From contig JAQEYU010000004.1 in NCBI GenBank assembly GCA_027692465.1, forward strand, positions 273,129-337,128: a DNA stretch of 64,000 nt, in the 5' to 3' direction. Of the stretch, positions 8,546 through 17,663 are shown in pieces. Under the pieces are notes generated by a model that was not told the DNA's origin, made no database searches, and saw only the letters and a list, made by a program, of their open reading frames with translations. A program made the position numbers and the translations under genes. Positions within the stretch are counted from its first letter, which is position 1. The number at the start of each line of letters is the position of its first letter. The stretch is from Enterococcaceae bacterium OF42-14pH9A. Lineage in GTDB: Bacteria; Bacillota; Bacilli; Lactobacillales; Enterococcaceae.

Positions 8546-9511
8546 ATGGAAATTATCAGTGTTATTGTACCGGTATACAATGTAAGAAAGTATCTTAAAA
8601 TATGTCTCGACAGCATCATAAATCAAACATATCCTCATCTGGAGATCCTACTGATTGATGATGGTTCCACGGATGGCTCCAATGAAATCTGCCAGAGATA
8701 CCAAGAATCAGATCAGCGAATTCGCTACGTTCGGCAGAAAAATCAGGGACTGTCAGGGGCCAGAAATACCGGGCTGAGGTTGATGACTGGAGAGTGGGTC
8801 TGCTTTGTAGATAGTGATGACTGGCTTGACCGTCGATATATCGAAGTTCTTTTGGAAGAAGCGCAGCGCAATCAGTTAGACGTTGTTGCCTGCAGCTTTT
8901 TTCTATCTACGGAAGCCGATAACAAAGCAGTAAATCTATTGCCGTATTGCTCCGAAAACAGGGAGCAGATTTTGGCAGACTACTTTTTGAAGGAAACACT
9001 TCGAACAGTGGTTTGGAATAAACTGTATCGCAGTACGTTGCTGAATGGACTGACGTTTGAGGTTGAAAAGTTACACGAGGATGATTTTTTTACTTATCGT
9101 CTACTTAGTAGGGCTAAAAAAGTAGAACAATTAGCAGAACCACTCTACTATTACCGTCAAAGAACTGACAGTATCATGGGAACTCGGATGAGCATTAAAA
9201 ACTTGGACTCCTTGGAAGCACAATTGGGTAAGATTGAATACGTACGGCAGAATCTACCTGATATCAGTCCTGAATTCTTGATGAAGTCTGTTCACCTTGC
9301 TCTATACCTGTATCAAAAAACGTTAGTGGTCTCGGAACGTGAGGAGCGCCGTGAAATTCAATGGATGATTTCTACCTATGTGGACAAATTCGCAATATCC
9401 GATTCTGAGAAGAGGTGTACGAGCAGTAAAGACCGAATCAGTCTATTTTTGGTTACCCATATGCCTAAGCAATATGCGAAAGTGAGGAATTTGTTAAAAC
9501 GGGGGATTTGA
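8546..9511 (+). CDS. GT2 family glycosyltransferase
   Basis: A second 321-residue GT2 enzyme has VIVPVYNVRKYLKICLDSII, DDGSTDGSNEICQRY, QGLSGARNTGL and DSDDWLD near residue 92. It shares architecture with the GT2 at 3600, though the two differ throughout and are separate genes. The ATG follows TTAGGAGTGTAAG. It ends 113 bp before kdsC; the gap shows no convincing gene. Donor and acceptor sugars are unknown. Confidence 0.92.
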   Translation: MEIISVIVPVYNVRKYLKICLDSIINQTYPHLEILLIDDGSTDGSNEICQRYQESDQRIRYVRQKNQGLSGARNTGLRLMTGEWVCFVDSDDWLDRRYIEVLLEEAQRNQLDVVACSFFLSTEADNKAVNLLPYCSENREQILADYFLKETLRTVVWNKLYRSTLLNGLTFEVEKLHEDDFFTYRLLSRAKKVEQLAEPLYYYRQRTDSIMGTRMSIKNLDSLEAQLGKIEYVRQNLPDISPEFLMKSVHLALYLYQKTLVVSEREERREIQWMISTYVDKFAISDSEKRCTSSKDRISLFLVTHMPKQYAKVRNLLKRGI

Positions 9512-9624
9512 AGCAATTTTTTTCAGCTTATCTGCTACATATCAAGACAGTCGTGTTTTCAGATTTAAATTGTAAGAGTGAAGTTTGGAAGCTGCGAGCT
9601 ACTATTGGAGGGTGGAATAAAAAA

Positions 9625-10089
9625 GTGAAAAATACGATTAAAATCTTTGTCATGGATGTCGACGGAACCTTGACTGACAGTAAAATCTACATTGGTGCTG
9701 AAGGTGAAACCATGAAGGCCTTCAATGTCAAAGACGGTTATGGTATTGTCATGCTACATGAAAATGCGATCGAGCCGGTCATCATCACCGGCCGTCAATC
9801 TGAAATCGTCGCACAACGAGCCAAAGAATTGAAAATCACCGAACTACACCAAGGGATCCACGATAAACAAAAAGTATTATTGAAAATAATGAAGGAACGC
9901 GGATTGACGAAAGATCAGGTAGCTTATATCGGTGATGATCTTAATGATGCCGAGTGTTTTGAAGTAGCTGGAATGACGGCCTGTCCCGCCGATAGTATCC
10001 CACAGATTAAAGCGATATCAGCATATGTTTGTACTAAAAACGGTGGCGATGGTGCTGTGCGGGAGTTTATTGATCTACTGCTGGAATAG
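9625..10089 (+). CDS. kdsC: Kdo-8-phosphate phosphatase (HAD type)
   Basis: I chose GTG 9625 because GGAGGGTGG lies just ahead and because the longer frame (TTG 9508) adds residues unlike the family. The 154-residue product has HAD motif I DVDGTLTDSKIYI, motif II ITGRQS, the lysine in QGIHDKQKVL and motif III GDDLNDAECF, and ends with KNGGDGAVREFIDLLLE. It is slightly shorter than most KdsC proteins at the N-terminus. It removes phosphate from Kdo-8-phosphate to give Kdo, which KdsB then activates. A decayed copy of its 3' end lies at 11508-11700. Confidence 0.9.
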   Translation: MKNTIKIFVMDVDGTLTDSKIYIGAEGETMKAFNVKDGYGIVMLHENAIEPVIITGRQSEIVAQRAKELKITELHQGIHDKQKVLLKIMKERGLTKDQVAYIGDDLNDAECFEVAGMTACPADSIPQIKAISAYVCTKNGGDGAVREFIDLLLE

Positions 10090-10299
10090 GATAGTATTTC
10101 TATGCTGATGGTAGAATAGATTTCTCGTTTGGATTTTAAATTATGAAGAGGATATAGTTGTATTTTCTCGATACTGAGAGAAAGATGCTATACCCTCTCT
10201 CATCCTAACACCATGCCTGTGTAATTATTTATTGAAACTTATAGAGATACATAAATCGACAAAATAATAAAGTGTTAACTAATGGAGGTACAGTATAAA
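10090..10299 (+). other. Intergenic stretch with a hairpin
   Basis: No gene is supported in this gap. An inverted repeat lies between about 10147 and 10196: GAGGATATAG pairs imperfectly with CTATACCCTC, with a smaller TTTCTC/GAGAAA stem inside. It lacks a clean T-run, so it may be a weak terminator or an RNA processing element behind kdsC. The next gene has its own site TGGAGG at 10283-10288. Confidence 0.4.
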
Positions 10300-11372
10300 A
10301 TGCTCCGTTATAATGAAAACGTATTAAAACTGAGACAACTCTTTCCACGGAATCTCGAACTATTTATTCGTAAGAATTTGCCATGTAATATGGAAGTTTC
10401 AAATACCACTAAAAAAAATGTTTCATCTTTTTAGCAGCGGAATATGGAAATCTTGGTGATGTGGCAATCACTGAAATACAACATGATTTTTTATCACAAT
10501 GTTTGGATGACTTTGAGATAATAAATGTCAATAACACTGTACCGCTTAGTTATTATCGTAAACTGAAAAAAATCATTTCGGATGAGGATATACTTACAAT
10601 TGTGGGTGGTGGAAATACTGGGGATTTATATGCGGGTATGGAATACAGACGTGGGTTACTGATGAAGATGTTTCCAAATAATAAGATGATCCTCTTCCCC
10701 CAAACGTTTACGTATTCAGATGGGATAAATTCTACAAAAAATAAATCCATAAAAATATTTAACAAGAAGAAAAATCTGCATATCTTGACAAGAGAAGTAA
10801 ACAGTTATCAAGTTGGCATGGAACTATTTCCCAAGGCGAAGGTCCAATTGGCTCCAGATGTAGTATTGTTGGGAGAAAACCTATTTAAAAAACATAGGAG
10901 ACCTGAGGCATATGACAGAAAGGGCATTTTGTTTTGCCTAAGAGGAGACCAAGAAAAAGTTGAAAACAGTGAAGTGTCACGGCAACTGCATCGGTTGATT
11001 TTAGAAAATAAATACGAGATTTCTACTAGTGATAATGTTACTTCGTATAACGGAGAAGGTTATGAGTTTTTAAAAGAGAAACTAGCTGAACAAATAAAGA
11101 CTTCTTCCGAACAGCAACTGGTGATTACTGATCGTCTCCACGGAATGATTTTTTGTTATATGACGGATACACCATGCCTCTTCCTAGATAACTCCAATAA
11201 AAAGGTAAGTGGTGTCTTTGAGTGGCTTCGTGATTGTTCATTTATTAGACCGTTAGATCTCATTAATTTGGAGGAAGACATCAAAGAACTGATGGGAATG
11301 GCGGGAGAATGTCGGCACAGAGTTCTGAAAAAAGAATTTGCTTCATTATTTGAACTGTTGAATTCTTTATAA
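10300..11372 (+). CDS. Polysaccharide pyruvyl transferase-like gene, frameshifted at an A8 tract
   Basis: A 44-codon frame from ATG 10300 stops at 10434. The rest of the protein continues in another frame and reads FLAAEYGNLGDVAITEIQHDF, then VGGGNTGDLYAG, FPQTFTY, LAPDVVLLG and ITDRLHGMIFCYMT. This is the polysaccharide pyruvyltransferase (PssM/EpsI/CsaB-like) pattern; family N-termini normally contain GNLGD. The two frames meet at eight A residues (10411-10418). One extra A, or a -1 slip, would join them into about 357 residues. Without that, a shorter product could start at GTG 10461 but would lose the GNLGD motif. A pyruvyl ketal would add negative charge to the glycan. The change could be phase variation, decay or an assembly error. 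Confidence 0.72.
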
Positions 11373-11507
11373 GGAGAATCTAAACAGGTAAAACAAGATA
11401 AATGAGGTTAGAATGGGGTTGTGATCATTCATACATTTACGGCCGATATTAGCCAAGGTAATCAATACAGGAATATGGTCGTAAATCAGCTCGTGTCCTT
11501 TGCCGTT

Positions 11508-11700
11508 CCGGACAGACAATAGATCAGGTGGCTGATACCGGTGATGATCTTAGTGATGCCATGTGCTTTGAAGCTGCTGGAGTGACTGTCTGTTCGGCCG
11601 ATAGTCTCTCACAAATCAAAGGGGTATCAGGTATATTTCTACAAAAACGGTGGTGATGGGTGCTGTGCAAGGGGTTATTGATGGGTTCCTTGCAAAATAA
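11508..11700 (+). pseudogene. Decayed 3' copy of kdsC
   Basis: Over this stretch the sequence closely follows the last 180 bases of kdsC (9915-10089). The blocks GGTGATGATCTTAGTGATGCC, TTTGAAGCTGCTGGAGTGAC and CCGATAGTCTCTC have direct counterparts, and both end with the codons for a GGDGAV-like tail. Indels break the frame near 11635-11660. No start or motif I region is seen, so it cannot encode a phosphatase. It marks a duplication in the locus followed by decay. The stretch from 11373 to 11507 shows nothing I recognise. Confidence 0.75.
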
Positions 11701-11812
11701 GAAAGCATTTGATTTTTTGAAAAGAATTTTTTTAGCGAGAATCCCATGTGTTTAGTACCATTGTATTCTGTAATGAGAATATGGCTAAGATAGACCTCTA
11801 TTGCTGGTGTGA

Positions 11813-12202
11813 AATTTTTTAAGTGAAAATATCAAAAAAAGTCGAAGGAAAGAAAGTTCATGTATACGAAGGCCCACGAGCAAGATTGATGGGATTGGAC
11901 AGGAACGAAAAACCAAATTCCTTTTGATGAAGTTTGAAGCAGGAAATTTTTATTTGCCGCACTTTCCATTAAAAGTGCAGCGAGGTAAATCAGAAGCGCC
12001 TCTTCTTCACTACAAATTTCTACTAAGCGATATTGATAAGTTTGACGAATTTATCAAGAGCGGAGTTCATTCAGACAATAGTTCTGAATACATTATTTAC
12101 GAACAGTACATCAGAAAACACGGAGTAGACTTTTTAGATGGAGCTTCGAAAGAGTATTCAAACGCAAAAGTGACGATTGCACATTTTTCAAAATTTTTAT
12201 AA
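11813..12202 (+). pseudogene. C-terminal remnant of a glycosyltransferase
   Basis: The frame is open from 11813 to 12202, with the first ATG at 11927. The readable part is FYLPHFPLKVQRGKSEAPLLHYKFLLSDIDKFDEF, then SEYIIYEQYIRKHG. The pattern of a basic stretch, LLHYKFL and SEY..Y resembles the tail of some GT2-like enzymes of capsule loci. The catalytic N-terminal domain is missing, and no good ribosome binding site precedes the ATG. Together with the kdsC fragment just upstream it marks a rearranged zone. A small expressed protein of about 91 residues is the alternative. Confidence 0.5.
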
Positions 12203-12255
12203 GAACTTATATTCATGGTCAGGGCCTGATTAATTCACTAACGAGGAGATTAGAA

Positions 12256-14217
12256 ATGAACAGACAATTTACTACACTTCAGAAAATTATTAAATTTAGT
12301 ACAGCGAGATTTATTACAGGTTTCATTCTTGCAGTTTTAGTAGCTGTAATGGTCACGATACAGCTATCATCAATAAAGAAAGGAGTTGTATTAGGTGCTC
12401 CGTTCCTGATACTAGGGCTGGTAAAACTAGACTATGATTTCACTGATAGGAAATCGCTAAGTAAGGGTGTGTATACGGCAACGTTGTTGATCGGTTTTGC
12501 AGCGCTCACTGTGGTACTGTCGCAGTTTATTCAAAATCAAAGTGCCCTGCATATTGGCATAATTAATTTATTACTGAGTGTGTTGGTTGTATTATGTGTA
12601 GAGAGCATTCTTCTTGGCATAACGGTGAATTTAAAATGGTCAGTAAGTGTTTCTTCTATTTTTCTAGTTCTATTTGGACTAATCAACTATTATGTCTATA
12701 GTTTCAGAGGAAGTGAATTAACACCTACTGATATTCTATCCATAGGGACAGCTGCAAATGTAGCTGAAGAGTATTCCTTTTTTTTGAATGGACCGATGCT
12801 CTATTCGTTGGTTTTACTATTACTTTCCAATTTTTTGCTTAGTGGCTTACCAAGATGTAACTATAAGCGAAAGATTCGATTGCGCCTTATCTTTTCGCTG
12901 ATTGGGGCCATGATTGTGATCCTTTTTGCAAATATAGCTCCAGTGAAGGCTACGCATAGTTACTTACAAAATGGTACCATTGATATTGGATGCTTATTGA
13001 ATTTTACTTTAAAAATCCCGAAATCAATCATTACAAAACCAGCAGGATACGATAAAACGGTTTTGGAAAGATTAGAGCGGCAAGTTGATGTACAGAATAC
13101 TGAAGATAAGAAGCAACCGGATATTATTGTTATTATGAATGAGTCATTTAGTGATTTTAGAGTATTTGGAGAAAAATTCAAAACAAACGAGCCGGTTATG
13201 CCGTTTATTGATTCTTTAAAAGAGAATACGGTGAAGGGCTATGCTCTTTCCTCTGTTTTTGGTGGTGGTACGCCTAACTCAGAGTTTGAGTTTTTGACTG
13301 GGAATTCAATGTACTTTGTTCCAGATGGGGCGATTCCGTACCAGCAATTTATAAAAAAAGGATCATACTCTATGGTAAGTTACTTAGAGAGTAAAGGTTA
13401 TGAGACTGCTGCTTATCATCCGCATATTGCAAGTGGGTGGTCGCGTCCAACTGTTTATCCAAATTTGGGATTTGATTCCGCCTCCTTTTTAGAGGATTTT
13501 CCACGAGATAATCTAGTCCGAGATTTTGTAAGTGATCAGGAAACCTATGAATACATGCTTGAGGATTACTTTCAGAAGAAAGAAAAGTCAGATGACAGTC
13601 AATTTCTTTTTGGTGTAACTATGCAAAATCACGGAGCGTATGATTATCCCGAAAAAGATTATCCAGCGTCGATAAAGTTGGCAGGTTACCAGAATAGCTA
13701 CCCGGATGTTGAGCAGTATCTGTCTCTGATTAATGAAAGCGATAAAGCAGTTCAGTATTTAATTGAAAGATTATCAAAAGCCGAAAATGACGTAGTAGTT
13801 GTTTTCTTCGGAGACCATTTTCCAAATGTTAATCGTTCTTTTTTTGAAGAATCACATGGTCGCGGTTTTGAAACGATGGAAGAAAAGATGCTGGAATTTA
13901 AAGTGCCTTTCTTTGTATGGACTAACTTCGAATCTCAGGAAAAAAATGTACCTTTGACTAGTCTGAACTATCTGTCAAATTATATGTATGAAGCCGGCGA
14001 TATGGAATTGCCACCGTATAACGTTCTTCTCAAGGAATTTGAAAAGGAAATGCCGGCTATCAACTCACAAGGATATTACGATGCGAAGAAAAAACAGTTT
14101 GTATCGAGAACGGATAACACTGCTTCAGATGTATTGAGAAACTACAGCTATCTTGAGTATAACAATTTGTTTGATACCGAAGATCGGAGTAAACTTTTTG
14201 ATTTTGGATCTAAATAG
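12256..14217 (+). CDS. LtaS-like phosphoglycerol transferase (sulfatase fold)
   Basis: The protein is 653 residues. The N-terminal ~230 residues carry about five membrane segments, and the rest is an extracellular alkaline-phosphatase/sulfatase-type domain. Key features are IIVIMNESFSDFRVFG (metal-binding Glu), FGGGTPNSEFEFLTG near residue 337 (the Thr matches the catalytic nucleophile of LtaS), GWSRPTVYPNLGFD, QNHGAYDYP and VVFFGDHFP. Family members move glycerol phosphate from phosphatidylglycerol onto glycans or make lipoteichoic acid. Its place in the locus suggests it decorates the polysaccharide with phosphoglycerol. ATG 12256 follows ACGAGGAGATTAG. It is not assigned as the main LTA synthase. 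Confidence 0.88.
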   Translation: MNRQFTTLQKIIKFSTARFITGFILAVLVAVMVTIQLSSIKKGVVLGAPFLILGLVKLDYDFTDRKSLSKGVYTATLLIGFAALTVVLSQFIQNQSALHIGIINLLLSVLVVLCVESILLGITVNLKWSVSVSSIFLVLFGLINYYVYSFRGSELTPTDILSIGTAANVAEEYSFFLNGPMLYSLVLLLLSNFLLSGLPRCNYKRKIRLRLIFSLIGAMIVILFANIAPVKATHSYLQNGTIDIGCLLNFTLKIPKSIITKPAGYDKTVLERLERQVDVQNTEDKKQPDIIVIMNESFSDFRVFGEKFKTNEPVMPFIDSLKENTVKGYALSSVFGGGTPNSEFEFLTGNSMYFVPDGAIPYQQFIKKGSYSMVSYLESKGYETAAYHPHIASGWSRPTVYPNLGFDSASFLEDFPRDNLVRDFVSDQETYEYMLEDYFQKKEKSDDSQFLFGVTMQNHGAYDYPEKDYPASIKLAGYQNSYPDVEQYLSLINESDKAVQYLIERLSKAENDVVVVFFGDHFPNVNRSFFEESHGRGFETMEEKMLEFKVPFFVWTNFESQEKNVPLTSLNYLSNYMYEAGDMELPPYNVLLKEFEKEMPAINSQGYYDAKKKQFVSRTDNTASDVLRNYSYLEYNNLFDTEDRSKLFDFGSK

Positions 14218-14278
14218 GTTAAGTAGTCCGGTATGGATCGATAGTGAGCTGTAATAAATGAATTAACGGAGGGATCAA

Positions 14279-15238
14279 ATGTCAAAATACCTGATCACCG
14301 GAGGGGCCGGCTTTATTGGTTCGACTCTGGCAAACCGTGTAGCAAAAGAAAATGAAGTCGTCATCGTGGACGATCTTTCGATGGGAGATAAGGAAAATAT
14401 CAGCGGACTTGGTGAAAAGGACAATCTCCGCTTTATCGAAGGCAGTGTGACCGATCAATCATTGATGACCGGACTCTTGCAGGAGGAGCAGTTCGACTAC
14501 ATTTATCATCTGGCGGCGATTGCCAGTGTGGCCGATTCGGTAGCTCGACCGGTAGAAACGCATGTGGTGAACTTTGAGAGTGTTTTGTCGTTGTTGGAAT
14601 TATGCCGCAAGCATCAGAAATCACTGAAACGGCTGATATTTGCTTCTTCGGCAGCGGTTTACGGAGATGAGCCGACCTTGCCGAAACAAGAGGAATCCGT
14701 GATCCGTCCCTTGACGCCTTATGCGGTGGACAAATTTGCGGCGGAGCGCTATGTTCTGAATCACTGTCATCTGTATGGCGTGCCTACCAGTGCCGTTCGA
14801 TTTTTCAATGTTTACGGACCCAATCAGAATCCTAAGTCTCCGTATTCCGGAGTTCTTTCGATTTTGACGGATCGTTATGAAAAACTGCTGAACGGTAAAG
14901 ATAGTAGCTTTACCGTTTTCGGAGATGGTCAGCAGACTCGCGACTTTGTTTTTGTGGAAGATGTCGTAGATGCATTGCTGCTGATTTCCGACAGCCAAGC
15001 TGCATTGGGAAATGTTTATAATGTCGGTACTGGTGAAGCAACGTCCCTGAATCAGGTGTTGGACATCTATCGGGACTTTCTGGATACTGAGATTTCGGTG
15101 GAATATACGGCTGGACGTGAGGGGGATATTCCCCGCTCTTATGCAGATGTTGATCGCTTGAAAGGGCTTGGTTTTGAGCCTAAATTTGATGTAAAGACCG
15201 GGATACAAGCCTATTTGAAACAAACATTGAACCGGTAA
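14279..15238 (+). CDS. NAD-dependent nucleotide-sugar epimerase (GalE-like extended SDR)
   Basis: The 319-residue protein has the Rossmann motif ITGGAGFIGSTLA at its start, VDDLSMGDKENI, HLAAIASV, the SDR catalytic Ser region FASSAAVYGD and YAVDKFAAE with the Tyr-x3-Lys pair. Later blocks FFNVYGPNQNP, FGDGQQTRDFVFVEDVV and YNVGTGEATSL are typical of UDP-glucose or UDP-GlcNAc 4-epimerases. It would supply a galactose-type sugar for the polysaccharide. Substrate choice among UDP-Glc, UDP-GlcNAc or uronic acids cannot be made by eye. ATG 14279 follows ACGGAGGGATCAA. It is more GC-rich than the genes just upstream. Confidence 0.88.
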   Translation: MSKYLITGGAGFIGSTLANRVAKENEVVIVDDLSMGDKENISGLGEKDNLRFIEGSVTDQSLMTGLLQEEQFDYIYHLAAIASVADSVARPVETHVVNFESVLSLLELCRKHQKSLKRLIFASSAAVYGDEPTLPKQEESVIRPLTPYAVDKFAAERYVLNHCHLYGVPTSAVRFFNVYGPNQNPKSPYSGVLSILTDRYEKLLNGKDSSFTVFGDGQQTRDFVFVEDVVDALLLISDSQAALGNVYNVGTGEATSLNQVLDIYRDFLDTEISVEYTAGREGDIPRSYADVDRLKGLGFEPKFDVKTGIQAYLKQTLNR

Positions 15239-15361
15239 TTGTGGGCTTCACCAGCCATGAGAGGGAAAGCTATTGGGAAGTCGATTCGGTCTTTAAAACA
15301 GGATTTTCCGATAAAAACCTGGATGCTGTGTAATTGAGGCTGTCTAGAAGGAGAAATGGGT

Positions 15362-16291
15362 ATGTCAAGAGCAAAGAAAGTCGTTTTAGCGATTGTCGGG
15401 GTCATTTTGGCCATGACGTTGGTTGTAGTCGGAATCGGAGTCAAGCTGTACTTGGATGTTCAAAACTCCATGGACCGAACTTATGAAAGCGTCGAGCGCA
15501 CGCACAATGCGGATGGAAAAAATGGAGCCGCTGCCGCACCGGATCTGAAACAACAGCAGCCGTTTTCTGTGCTGTTATTAGGGGTTGATACTGGGGAATA
15601 CGGCCGGACAGATCAAGGACGGTCAGACTCGATGATGGTCGCTGTCGTCAATCCTAAAAAAGAGCATACAGCGCTTCTCAGTATTGCACGGGATACTTAT
15701 GTGCCAATCGTTGGGTATGGCAAAGACGATAAGATTAACCATGCGTATGCATTTGGTGGGACGGCGATGTCCATGGATACGGTGGAAAGTTATCTGGATA
15801 TCCCAATCAATTATTATGTATCAATCAATATGAAGGGACTTGAGGATCTGGTAGACGCTGTCGGAGGGGTCACTATTGGCAACGACATCCAATTCACTCA
15901 AGGGGATTACACTTTCAATCACGGGAAAATCAGTCTCGATGGTCCTGCTGCCCTGGCATACAGCCGCATGCGTAAGGAAGATCCGAGAGGAGACTATGGC
16001 CGTCAAGAACGGCAGCGAACAATTGTGATGGCTATTGTGAAAAAAGTTCTGACAATGGATGGTATTACCAACTATCCGAAGATTCTGGAGGCAATCGAAG
16101 CCAATATGAAAACCAATATGAGCTTTGATGATATGAAGAAGATTGCTTTGGACTATCGCAGCGCATTCGGAAGTGTTGCACCGGATCAGCTGAAAGGTGA
16201 AGGGTTCATGCAGGACAATATCAGTTATCAACGAGTCTCTGAGGATGAATTGAAGCGGGTGCAGAATAATTTGAAACAGGAATTACGCTAA
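15362..16291 (+). CDS. LytR-CpsA-Psr (LCP) family ligase
   Basis: The best start is ATG 15362, eight bases behind AAGGAG; an ATG six bases earlier is too close to it. A single N-terminal membrane segment (residues 8-28) is followed by an extracellular LCP domain. The domain contains FSVLLLGVDTGEYGRTDQGRSDSMM, LSIARDTYV, KINHAYAFGG, LVDAVGGV and YSRMRKEDPRGDYGRQERQR. LCP proteins transfer lipid-linked glycopolymers to peptidoglycan. At the end of the polysaccharide locus it suggests that the product can be wall-attached. A strong terminator follows. Confidence 0.93.
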   Translation: MSRAKKVVLAIVGVILAMTLVVVGIGVKLYLDVQNSMDRTYESVERTHNADGKNGAAAAPDLKQQQPFSVLLLGVDTGEYGRTDQGRSDSMMVAVVNPKKEHTALLSIARDTYVPIVGYGKDDKINHAYAFGGTAMSMDTVESYLDIPINYYVSINMKGLEDLVDAVGGVTIGNDIQFTQGDYTFNHGKISLDGPAALAYSRMRKEDPRGDYGRQERQRTIVMAIVKKVLTMDGITNYPKILEAIEANMKTNMSFDDMKKIALDYRSAFGSVAPDQLKGEGFMQDNISYQRVSEDELKRVQNNLKQELR

Positions 16292-16324
16292 TCAGAGCCC
16301 ATTCAGAGGGGGCTGAAAAAAATT

Positions 16325-16393
16325 GAAACAAGGGCTTTTTAAGGGGGACTGCAGCTGTAGCTTTCCTTCGAAAAAGCGCCCTTGTTTCTTTTT
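16325..16393 (+). terminator. Terminator after the LCP gene
   Basis: The arms GAAACAAGGGC (16325-16335) and GCCCTTGTTTC (16378-16388) pair, followed by TTTTT. The loop of about 40 bases holds a smaller CTGCAG palindrome. This marks the end of the polysaccharide locus. Confidence 0.8.
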
Positions 16394-16529
16394 GCCCCTC
16401 GAACTATGTTAAAATGAACGGGAATACGACGTCGGCTGCCAAGTTTATTTTCTACAGGAGCAACCGGCAAAGGACGCTGACAAGATCAAGGCAACAACAG
16501 ACCCAAGACCAAAGGAAAGCAGGTGTCTC

Positions 16530-17414
16530 ATGAAAGGACAGATCCGCAAAGCGCTGAGTGGTTTTTATTATATCGAGGCCGAGGGGCAGACGTGGCAGAC
16601 CCGCGCCCGCGGTAATTTTCGCAATCGGAAGATCACGCCGTTAGTCGGGGACCAGGTGATCTTTGAGAGCAGCAATCTGACGGATGGTTATCTGCTGGAG
16701 ATCGAGCCCCGTAAGAACGAGCTGGTGCGGCCGCCGGTGGCCAATGTGGATATCGGGGTGATCGTCATCAGTCTGGTGGAGCCGGCATTTTCGTATAATC
16801 TGCTGGACCGCTTTTTGGTGACGTTGGAGGACAAAGAGATTGAACCGGTGATTTATCTGAGTAAACTGGACTTGCTGCCGGATGATCAGCTGGCTGAAGA
16901 AATTCGTAAAACCTATGAGCAGATCGGCTACACGGTGATTGCCACTCGGGATATCGAGAAAGCCCGCCGGCAGCTGTTTCAGCTTTTTGCAGAAGGGGTG
17001 ACGGTCTTTATGGGGCAATCCGGCGCCGGCAAGTCGACACTGTTAAACAAGCTGGTGCCGGAGTTGACGCTTGCTACCGGAGCAATTTCAGAGGCGTTGG
17101 GGCGCGGCAAGCATACGACCCGGCATGTGGAGCTGCTGCCGATTGCCGGCGGTTTGGTGGCAGACACGCCGGGCTTTTCCTCCATCGACTTTTTGGAGAT
17201 TGAGTCCGGGCAGTTGCGGCATTTATTTCCGGAATTTGTCAGAGCTTCGGTGCACTGCAAATTTCGCGAGTGCATGCATCTGAAGGAGCCGGACTGCGAA
17301 GTGAAGCGGCAGGTGGCAGCCGGCGAGATCGCTGAGAGCCGTTACGCGGATTATCAGCAGTTTATCGAAGAAATCGAAAAGCGCCGGCCGGTCTACCGCA
17401 AGAAAAACAAATGA
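16530..17414 (+). CDS. rsgA: Small ribosomal subunit biogenesis GTPase RsgA
   Basis: The 294-residue protein has an OB-fold N-terminus (MKGQIRKALSGFYYI), a circularly permuted GTPase domain with YLSKLDLL (NKxD-like), FMGQSGAGKSTLLN near residue 160 and ADTPGFS, and a C-terminal zinc finger CKFRECMHLKEPDC. It matures the 30S subunit in the cytoplasm. The order rsgA-rpe-thiN is common in Firmicutes. ATG 16530 follows AAAGGAAAGCAGG. Confidence 0.96.
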   Translation: MKGQIRKALSGFYYIEAEGQTWQTRARGNFRNRKITPLVGDQVIFESSNLTDGYLLEIEPRKNELVRPPVANVDIGVIVISLVEPAFSYNLLDRFLVTLEDKEIEPVIYLSKLDLLPDDQLAEEIRKTYEQIGYTVIATRDIEKARRQLFQLFAEGVTVFMGQSGAGKSTLLNKLVPELTLATGAISEALGRGKHTTRHVELLPIAGGLVADTPGFSSIDFLEIESGQLRHLFPEFVRASVHCKFRECMHLKEPDCEVKRQVAAGEIAESRYADYQQFIEEIEKRRPVYRKKNK

Positions 17415-17663
17415 CCGGTGGCGGCGGTCGGTAACACGCCGGAGCGCCAGCCGGGTTGCGCCAATCGCTCGAGCTGGTCAGAAAGCGTGTCGGATAAAAA
17501 TAACCCGCCAGATTGCCAGGCAAGTGGGCTAATCGCAGCCGGTCTGTCAGCGCTCCTTGCCGGCAAAATCATACGGCGGGCAGCCTTTTTCAAAAAATCA
17601 ATTAAGAAGGTCACGCAGTCCCTTGCGTTATCAAAACCAATCACCTGAAGCGGAGGAATCATC

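Noticed and set aside
9508..9624. N-terminal extension of kdsC from TTG 9508
   Set aside because: The added 39 residues have no KdsC similarity, and GGAGGGTGG just before GTG 9625 marks the better start.
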